Shown here: positions 56,895 through 64,000 of the stretch, piece after piece
Layout: each line of letters begins with the position of its first letter
Numbering within the stretch: position 1 is the stretch's first letter
Origin: Reticulitermes speratus
Taxonomy: Eukaryota; Arthropoda; Insecta; Blattodea; Rhinotermitidae
DNA: 64,000 nt
NCBI GenBank assembly: GCA_021186555.1
Contig: JAJKFL010000005.1
Location: 49,879,635 to 49,943,634 of the forward strand
Direction of reading: 5' to 3'
Translations under genes and position numbers: made by a program
Notes under the pieces: generated by a model
Databases searched by the model: none
What the model was told of the DNA's origin: nothing
What the model saw: the letters and a program-made list of their open reading frames with translations, nothing else

Positions 56895-57022
56895 CAGAGC
56901 TTGTGTTTGTATGAGATCTGCTCTCTTCTGGGATTTTACATGGCATAGATTGGTAGTTTGTTAGCGAAATATCCCAGAAGAGAGCCAATCTCATTTACAC
57001 CATGGCAGAAGCCTGAAATCAC
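56895..57022. repeat. Foldback element, GGCTTCCGCCGCG family (short)
   Basis: ATGAGATCTGCTCTCTTCTG / ATCCCAGAAGAGAGCCAATC, then AGAAGCCTGAAATCA. The minus strand reads LFWDISLTNY, again the FWD(V/F/I) string. Confidence 0.7.
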
Positions 57023-57486
57023 ACATTGGTGCTAATATTTTACATTAGTATTCGCAATTTGTCAAGCTACCTTCATTGTGTTTGTATGATTTGCCTTATT
57101 TTTTAAATGCATGTCTTACTAGATGCAGCATAAAAATTGATATGGATTTTGATTACACCAGTCATGTCTGCACAGTGGAGATCCTCACTTCTTGTGATAT
57201 TCTCTTGAATTTATAAGAGTTGGCATCCCAAGGTGTCACCAACAGTCTTCAGTGTTTTTTGTCATTCCATGTTTGTGATCATGTGTGGAATTACGAGATT
57301 GAACAACCTTTTATCAACTAAAACCATGTGAAAGTATGTATCAATACTTTGCATATTATGACATCATCTTAGACTGACAGAATTCTGAAAGAGAAACATT
57401 GTACCTGAATGAGTCTTGTTACTTGTAGTATTGAATGGCTATATTTCTGCTATATACAATTAAACAGGAATGTTACAAAATAATTA

Positions 57487-57492
57487 TTTATT
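57487..57492 (-). terminator. Polyadenylation signal, VPS37
   Basis: AATAAA on the minus strand, about 255 bp past the stop. Confidence 0.45.
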
Positions 57493-57746
57493 TTAGTAAT
57501 ATTACATTATTAGTTGTATTGGTACAGAATTTGTCTTAAAGCAGTTATGTGGGTACTGCTCCTGCAAAATACATTGCATACATATGTGTATATACTGTAT
57601 ATATTACAATAAACATATATTTATATAAATGTACAGAGAAATTGAAGATGGTGTGAAAAGAACCATAATGTATGCAATTCTAACTTTACAAATGTGTCCC
57701 TTCGGCACTGTTGCATAGACCAACACGAAATAGTAATTACAAGGTT

Positions 57747-60700
57747 TCAGAAAACATTGGGGCCATATGACCCTGGCATTGGCATGTATACGCCAGGAAC
57801 AGGGTATGGCACTGACCCTGTAACAGGCGGTAGCGGGATGTAACTAGGAGCAATGTGATGTGTGTAATTCCGTGCTGAAATGAAGCATTACGTTGTCTTG
57901 TTAGTATTTCTGTCATCTTATCTGCTTTTACACGTCGTACGTGCATCACTTTTCTTTTGGCAGTGAACTGTTCAAGAAAGCTGTCAATATCCAAATCCCC
58001 TTCTAGGAACTTTTCTGCAATGGCCTGAAACAAGACAGAAATCTTTTCTATTAAACAAAAATATAAATATAAATTTCACATTATATTCACCGTGCATTTT
58101 TATACAATTGATTACTTCACACCAACAAATGCACCAAACCAAGTTTTGTCATTGATTTCTTTATTAAAAGATTACCCCAATACGCATTTTGGCACTTTTA
58201 CATTGCCATCATCAGGGGGATCGTTGGAGTGTTCTGATGTAATTCAAGAACATTGGTCTATGTAAAAACTCCAACGATCCCCCTGATGATGGCAATGTAA
58301 AAGTGCCGAAATGCGTATTGGGGTAATCTTTTAATAAAGAAATCAATGACAAAACTTGGTTTGGTGCATTTGTTGGTGTGAAGTAATCAATAAATATAAA
58401 TGTCTTAAGAAACACCACTTAATACTGAATGTCATGGCTGAGAGGCTGGTACTTCTTCATACTTGGGAGGTATTGAGTCAAAAATAATGGCATCAAGATT
58501 GTAATGCTAAGAATTTCCAAAGCATTCCTCACTCACAAGGCTCATGAACCAGACACACCCATTTGCTGTGCAAGTCATGGCAAAGATTTTCATGCAGATA
58601 TTACCAATCTAGCACCACTGTCATCCAGTTTTTCTTTGGCACATCTTCTACATGTCCTCTTACTATCTAAAATGGAGCCTGGTGCTTGAATCCTTTTTTG
58701 TCATATGGATCAGGTGCATCAGGAGACTTTCATTCGAATCTACAACTGTTGTAGGAACTGTATTTAGCATGTGTATCATATACAAGCACATAATGCTCCA
58801 AGGGATTCAGCATAGGGGTTGTATATGACTCACAGGGATGCTAAATATGTCAGTCTTCAGTACAAGATCTGAGGTCCTCACACCAGTGACTATGAAGACT
58901 GCTGTTTTCTTGGATGTGACATCATGTTGTTTGGTAGACAGGCATCAGTTTGTCAGAAGAATCTTGTTACTTATCTACCATAGTATATGGTGTAATATCC
59001 CAGAAGGAAGTAATACTGTATTCAAATTAACATCTTAAATGAAAACTTACTTCAGATTCTTCTTCTGATTCTGCTGCTGCTGTCTGCAGTAATGCTAGTG
59101 TTGTTTCCAGTGTCATGTCACCACTGTGTTGTTCTGTCAAAAATAAAATCTAATATCAGAATATTACACAACAGAAACTGTACTCACTATAAATGATTTA
59201 ATACAGGGCTGGCCAACTTTAACCCACAAGAAGGCCACATAATTAGTTAAGGACTCTTCTGAGGGCCACACTTGTGTATACATATATCAAAAGAGAGGAA
59301 GGGGGATTGAATTCACTAGAACACTGTTATTTACAAATAACAAGTTACGCTAAAATTATGGTTGATGGCAGGGTAGTAGGCCGTACTAAACTCGGTAAAA
59401 CACAAATAAAGATTGGTTTACTGTGTGCTATCTTAACAGTGATGAGTTATGGTTTATAAACATTTTCTCTGCTAATGAAGTTGCCATGTTATGTTCTGTA
59501 GACCTATTATAGTATGTTAAATTGTATTAATGAAATTACTCAGGAGACCAAGAGCCACAAAGACTTCCCTGGAGAGCCGCACGTTTGCAGCACCAATTTA
59601 GTATGTGCTATTAGTAAAAATTCCAAAGGAGAAGTGATCAGAAAAATGCAAGTTACAGATTCAAACTCATCTGAATGTGAGTACCAGTACATTACAACTG
59701 GCGATCATGACTGATTTGTATGTATCTAACTTGATTACTATCAACAGTCTGTCAAAGGGAAGCAGCTGCAGCCTGTTCTAAGGTATCAGCTTGCATGTAA
59801 CTGGATAGGCAGTGTCAAATAGGTATTGCGGTGATGTACACCACGTTGTGAATAATTGAGACACAATGAGTTATGCTACCATCATCCTAGAAATACAACC
59901 TTGCTTTCTTGTTAACTGTTAGTGACAGTTGTTTTGATGAACTGGTGCTTGTAATAAAGAATCACTGTTCCTGTATATGCCACTGCACTGAATGGAATAG
60001 GAGATATATCTATTCCCTACGTAAGATTTAATTGTTGATAATTCTTCTTTCACTGACACTGAAATATTATTTTATTAACAACAGCAGTATTTATAAGTGA
60101 ACACAATACTGTGTGCATAGGGCTGACAACCTTACCACCTTCATGTCTAGAAATCTGGGAGCCTTGACCTCCTGGAACCCTAAGGGCCTGTCCAGGCCTG
60201 TAATGGGATTGCTTTACCTTTTTACTTTTTACTTACTTTTTTTTTTACACAATACTGTAATGATAATACAGGGTGAACACATGAAATGTCCAAGATTTTA
60301 ATATAATACTACTCATGAACTGAAAGGCACAGGAATAAAAACTAAATGTATTTAGGGAGGTAATATGATAAAGTATGTGTTATTTGAGTTTCTACATCTT
60401 GCCACAAGTGGTGCTAACACTCCAGTTGTGGAAAATGGCATCTCAAGTTCAGAAAGTCAAGTCTCTGCTCTGATATCATGAACTGAAATCTGTGGTTACA
60501 GTGTAAAGGATATGTTGTACAGAGTTTGGTAAGGAACCATCAGCGAAAATGTCCATCTACAGGTTGTATAAGTTGGCCAGTGAGGCCTAACTGCATTTGT
60601 GAATGGAAAAGCCCCAGTAAATGACCAGTCACTTATACTAAGGTGAATGCAATTTGGGTGGATTTTGTTCAAAGTCCAAGAACATCAACAAAACAAGCAG

Positions 60701-63197
60701 CCCAACAATCAAGCATGCCATGATCAACAGTGCACAAATTCTGCAAAGCCGTTTGATATTTTGAAGGCACAAATACCAATTGTTGCAACATGTAACAGGC
60801 CCAGATGGAGAAGTCTACTGCTTATTTTCCTGCAACGTTCTTTTAAATATTGGGGAGGACAAACTGTTTATGGGCATTCCTCATGCTGATTTTGAAGAAA
60901 ATGTTCCTAATGACTTGCTAGTCCAGCAAGATAGAGTAACTCCACATTTTCACATTGCAGTTCAGGAAGTTCTTAGATCAAAAGTTTCAATGGAAATGGA
61001 TTGGCCACCTTGTTCCTGACCTTATACCACTTTTCTTCTTCTGGGGGTACATAAAAGAATATTTATGACGTTTCACAACTGCCCTCCCACTGTTCTGCCA
61101 GGACATGAGGCACTGCAGCCACAGTTATGCCTCCCACATTTATAAATATGTGGGCTGAACACTAATACAGATGTGCTATGTTTCAGCTACTCATGGTGCT
61201 CTGACTGAACATCTGTAAACTGCATGTTATGAAAATTTGATCATATAATACATCAAAAGACATTCAGTTTTCAATCCTGTGGCTCCTCCTCCTTGAACAA
61301 TATTACATTAAAACTGTCTTATATTTCATGTGTTTAGCCAGTATATACGTTCATTTATGCTGTCGTTTCTTGTTGCATCAAATAGGATTCACACCATATT
61401 ACATCAGCGTTGAGAACACGCACAAAATATAATCGCCAAGTTTTCGTGCTAGTGACATAAGCTCATCACAGTTGCCAATAAACATACAAGTTATGTTTGG
61501 AGGCTTTGTTAAATGATTCCTAACTTGGTAATTTTTTATGGTGAGGAGTTGTTAGCACATCGCCCAACCCCCAAGCAGGAGGACCACCCCTTGTCGGCTG
61601 TCCGCGACTGCTTATTCAAAGTATTCGCAGCTAACCTCCATAAGATTAAGACATACAGAACTATAAGTTTGCCAGTTGTTTTGTATGGGTGTGAAACATT
61701 CTCTCACACTGAGGGAGGAACATAGGCTGAGGGTGTTCGAGAATAGGATGCTGAGGAGGATATTTGGGCCTAAAGGGACGAGGTAACAGGGAGTGGAGAA
61801 GACTACATAACGAGGAACTTAATGATCTGTACTCATCACCAAATATTATTCGGGTGATCAAATCAAGAAGAATGAGGTGGGCGGGGCATGTAGCACGTAT
61901 GGGGGAGGGGAGAGGTGCAGACAGGATTTTGATGGGGAGACCTGAGGGAAGGAGATCACTTGGAAGACCCAGGCCTAGATGGGAGGATAATATTAAAACG
62001 GATCTTCAAGAAGTGGGATGGGGGGGCATGGACTGGATTGATATGGCTCAGGATAGGGACAGGTGGCAGGCTCTTGTGAACGCGGTAATGAACCTTCGGG
62101 TTCCATAAAATGCGGGGAATTTCTTGACTAGCTGATGACCTGCTAGCTTCTCAAGAAGGATTCTGCTCCATGGAGTTAGTTATGTTTCAAGGTTCAATTT
62201 TGATTACAGAACAGGTCACAGCTACCATAGTGAAGATAAAAAGGTCAATACCAAGGTTGGACTTTAGTTTCTATATTTGTAACAAATACAAAGTGCATGG
62301 GAAACCGTCACTAGCTATGAAAGCAACCCACATGCATTATGGAATCCACTACATTATACAGAAACATGGTAATGCACAGCTAAAGGTATATGAATTACAG
62401 AACCACTGTCATCAAAAAGATTACTTCTGTTGCAGAAACAGGAGCACTTCAAAGCATTGGTGATTGAAGGATGGTAAACAGAAATATTAACAAGGGATAT
62501 AAATGCATCCCCTATTTTATGCTAGTTCCAATGTTACACGTAGCCCATAATATAATGTGCAGAAGGAACAATGAATGTACAGAACAGATTCTTATCTGAT
62601 TTCATTGGAAGTTTTATATAAGCAGCATACTTACTAAGCTCTGACACTTTGCTTTCTATTCTCTGGCACAATGCTGCTCCTGTTTCACTCAACTCTTGAA
62701 GATGCTGCTTTCCTTCAGCTAATTGTGGTTCTTTTGTCAGATTAAACTCTGCAAGTGACCTGTTACTTGCCATCAACACCTCTTTTTCTGCTTCTAAATC
62801 TTTAATCTGCAAACAAACGAAACATAATAATAGTCACAGCTCTACTGATATACCACATAACGCAAAAAAAAAAAAAAAAAAAAACTGGTACAGCACAATA
62901 ATGTCCAAAGTATATGAAGTCTAGGTACGGCACTTCATGCAAACTAATTACTGCCAGATAATGTGATTTTCACAGGGGGTTAAGTACAGAATATATTATT
63001 GAGTAACGTCAGTTTAAAGCACGTATACAATACAGTTAAAGTGAGAAACTTACTTGTTTCACATCTTTCATGACATCATCAAATCTGCTGTCATTATTTA
63101 ATAATTCCTTCAATTCTTCAGCATTCAGATGTGACAATAGTCCTAGGGCAGCTGGATAGTCAGGTTGTATCTCGTAAGGTCTGTACAAATCTACCAT
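57747..63197 (-). CDS. VPS37B: VPS37, ESCRT-I subunit (VPS37B/C-like)
   Basis: Four exons: 63197-63054 (48 codons; [20 protein letters not shown]), 62806-62635, 59133-59051 and 58024-57747. All splice sites are GT-AG with matching phases. The Mod(r)/VPS37 domain runs through exons 1-4: [17 protein letters not shown] in exon 1, [18 protein letters not shown] in exon 2, [20 protein letters not shown] across exons 3-4, then [15 protein letters not shown]. This coiled-coil domain joins TSG101 and VPS28 in ESCRT-I, which sorts ubiquitylated cargo into multivesicular bodies. As read, the frame after TEILTRQRN gives a nonsensical tail ending at 57737. The alternative frame gives a Pro/Tyr-rich tail ([20 protein letters not shown]) ending at 57747, as expected for VPS37B/C. 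A single-base indel near 57880 is therefore likely. Total about 220 aa. A foldback element, hAT-like, mariner-like and LINE pieces sit in its introns. Confidence 0.88.
58107..58391. mobile_element. Foldback element, GCACGGTG family
   Basis: Inverted arms of about 125 bp (ATTGATTACTTCACACCAAC...CATCATCAGGGGGATCGTTG and complement) around a 35-bp loop. Preceded by ATTCACCGTGCATTTTTATA. In intron 3 of VPS37. Confidence 0.88.
58860..59035 (+). repeat. Fragment of the FWDVT-type repeat
   Basis: The plus strand reads [20 protein letters not shown], then a decayed region ending WCNIPEGSN (TGTAATATCCCAGAAGG). It shares the ATCCCAGAAG end with the foldback family. A repeat, not a gene. Confidence 0.5.
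59204..59610. mobile_element. Probable hAT-type element, decayed
   Basis: The left end CAGGGCTGGCCAACTTTAAC with GGGCCACACTTG resembles hAT ends. The region near 59548-59600 (AGAGCCACAAAG, GAGAGCCGCACG) looks like the inverted end. No clean duplication found. In intron 2 of VPS37. Confidence 0.4.
59700..60112. other. No feature recognised
   Basis: VPS37 intron DNA. Confidence 0.4.
60113..60235 (+). mobile_element. SINE 3' fragment, family 3
   Basis: GGGCTGACAACCTTACCACC and TGGGATTGCTTTACCTTTTT match the end of 33774-34056. The head is missing. Confidence 0.7.
60270..61260 (+). pseudogene. Mariner/IS630-type transposase remnant
   Basis: Starts near CAGGGTGAACACATGAAATG. The plus strand gives [32 protein letters not shown] and [10 protein letters not shown], the helix-turn-helix N-terminus, with stops between. 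Later come [40 protein letters not shown] (the QQD acidic motif of the DDE core, in which the usual Gly-Ala after D is Arg-Val) and FFFWGYIKE. Several stops and shifts make it inactive. It is in intron 2 of VPS37. Confidence 0.7.
61261..61504. other. No feature recognised
   Basis: VPS37 intron DNA. GTGCTAGTGACATAAGCTCA near 61448 is a possible decayed foldback arm. Confidence 0.35.
61505..62175 (+). mobile_element. LINE, 3' part of the polyprotein
   Basis: The plus strand encodes [20 protein letters not shown] (shared with 29450-29630), then with shifts [16 protein letters not shown]-like, and the clean frame [59 protein letters not shown] ending NLRVP at 62108. A 3' UTR with CTTCTCAAGAAGGATTCTGC follows. 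It is the reference copy for the LINE tails elsewhere in the window. Reverse transcriptase core missing. In intron 2 of VPS37. Confidence 0.82.
62176..62634. other. VPS37 intron 2, no feature recognised
   Basis: A 97-codon plus-strand frame at 62170-62463 starts in the LINE 3' UTR and has no recognisable domain. Confidence 0.35.
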
Positions 63198-63784
63198 TTT
63201 TATTTATTCCAACGCACTTCAGAGCTGCAAGAATTCACAGGATATTGGTATGTTTTTGCAAATGTGAAATACGTGAATTTAATACTACACCCTCGGCCAA
63301 CCATTTACCAACCATACTCGCTGTAACCCACAGATTATTACCATCTAACCTTGTCGTGTTCACAGGTCATCCGTTTCGTACGGATCACGGATGATCTATG
63401 TATGTCGGTGAACAGAAGACTGTTATCAGTGATCGATACGTTTAGCAACGATGAGTAAATGTTGCGGTTGGTATATGTGGTGGAGAGTGATGGTGTTGTG
63501 ATGTGTGTATGGTCAGAATTTTAAGTTTGTGTAGAAACGTATAATGACAATAATCGGTAATTTGTGCAATAATATAGGTTGTCTTCCATGATTTTTTAGT
63601 TATCGCGTGGGTTAAATTTGTTTGATCTTTATGGAAGGCACGGCCGTTATGTCTCGTGTTGCATCATCATCAGGTGCAGCGTTATATAGATTTGCACGAA
63701 GTTAGTAAGAATTGCTGAGGGCTGCAGAGAGCTTGAGAGTTGCTCATAATTGCTTATCGTGTATATTCGACCGCAGTTGTTTAG
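63198..63784. other. VPS37 5' flank and upstream DNA
   Basis: Probable VPS37 promoter and 5' UTR (minus). No clear TATA box. Nothing else recognised. Confidence 0.4.
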
Positions 63785-63880
63785 ATGCCGGAGGCTCCAT
63801 TGCAAAGAGGGTTGTCTGCCGTAATTATAGTTTTGCTAGTTGTGAGCATTGCAGTTAGATGTGTGTTGGATATTACATAA
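63785..63880 (+). CDS. Possible 31-codon ORF with a membrane segment
   Basis: MPEAPLQRGLSAVIIVLLVV continues with SIAVRCVLDIT, then TAA. The middle is a plausible transmembrane helix. There is no homology I recognise. It could be a small membrane protein, an upstream ORF, or chance. Confidence 0.15.
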   Translation: MPEAPLQRGLSAVIIVLLVVSIAVRCVLDIT

Positions 63881-64000
63881 TTACAAACAGATTTTATTGC
63901 TTTATCCAGTATTTAACCAGCATGCCAAAATGTGTGGGTTACACCTATATCGAGCATTCTCTTCAGCAAACAAGTGCTACAATATTCTCTTTCCATTTGT
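63881..64000. other. No feature recognised
   Basis: An open frame from 63922 (MPKCVGYTYIEHSLQQTSAT) runs off the window edge and is unassigned. Confidence 0.3.

Noticed and set aside
57880-57905. A tiny intron (GTAATG...TTTCAG, about 17 bp) to repair VPS37
   Set aside because: Far below any known spliceosomal intron length; an indel is simpler.
60780-61019. A 79-codon frame with a QQD motif as an active transposase
   Set aside because: Stops and shifts before and after, and key residues changed.
61764-62108. A 114-codon open frame as a host gene
   Set aside because: Same LINE tail as five or more other fragments in this window.

Overview
This is a window of a repeat-rich animal nuclear genome, almost certainly an insect. 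The evidence is GT-AG introns, polyadenylation signals, several kinds of tRNA-derived SINE, arthropod-type LINE tails, hAT, mariner and pogo-like inverted-repeat elements, and three conserved metazoan genes. The repeat mix looks cockroach-like (Blattodea), but that is an inference. There are no bacterial operons, CRISPR arrays, rRNA genes or true tRNA genes.

Region 1 (1-26.7 kb, minus strand) is a tandem cluster of short three-exon genes for small secreted peptides I do not recognise. Exon 1 encodes a signal peptide of about 20 residues and ends in phase 1. Exon 2 encodes a short Glu/Ala/Pro segment and ends in phase 0. Exon 3 encodes an amphipathic, Ile/Leu-rich tail. Copy A (26586-23287) and copy B (17383-12326) are complete. 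Copy C (21569-20315) has exons 2 and 3 only. Copy D (7843-7783) is a dead exon 1. Copy E (2300-646) loses exon 3 off the left edge. Promoter blocks, intron segments and 3' ends are shared between copies, so they arose by tandem duplication.

Region 2 (26.8-38.8 kb) is almost only repeats: tandem arrays of 25-bp and 14-bp units, LINE fragments, SINEs and foldback elements. Region 3 (38.8-42.7 kb, plus strand) holds a sixth, divergent member (copy G, 96 aa), complete with TATA box and polyadenylation signal. Its first intron contains a 231-bp palindromic MITE and a striking nested SINE. Region 4 (43-47 kb) is repeats, including two pogo-like elements.

Region 5 (47.2-63.2 kb) is gene-dense. It holds a HIRIP3-like histone-chaperone-type gene (minus, four coding exons, large acidic repeat exon), an unrecognised first exon on the plus strand (55041), a single-exon DNAJC30-like mitochondrial J protein (plus), and a VPS37 ESCRT-I subunit gene (minus, four exons). 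HIRIP3-like and VPS37 each show apparent single-base frame disruptions that look like assembly or sequencing indels rather than decay. These three genes are ordinary housekeeping genes with no evident joint function. The peptide cluster is the most novel content.
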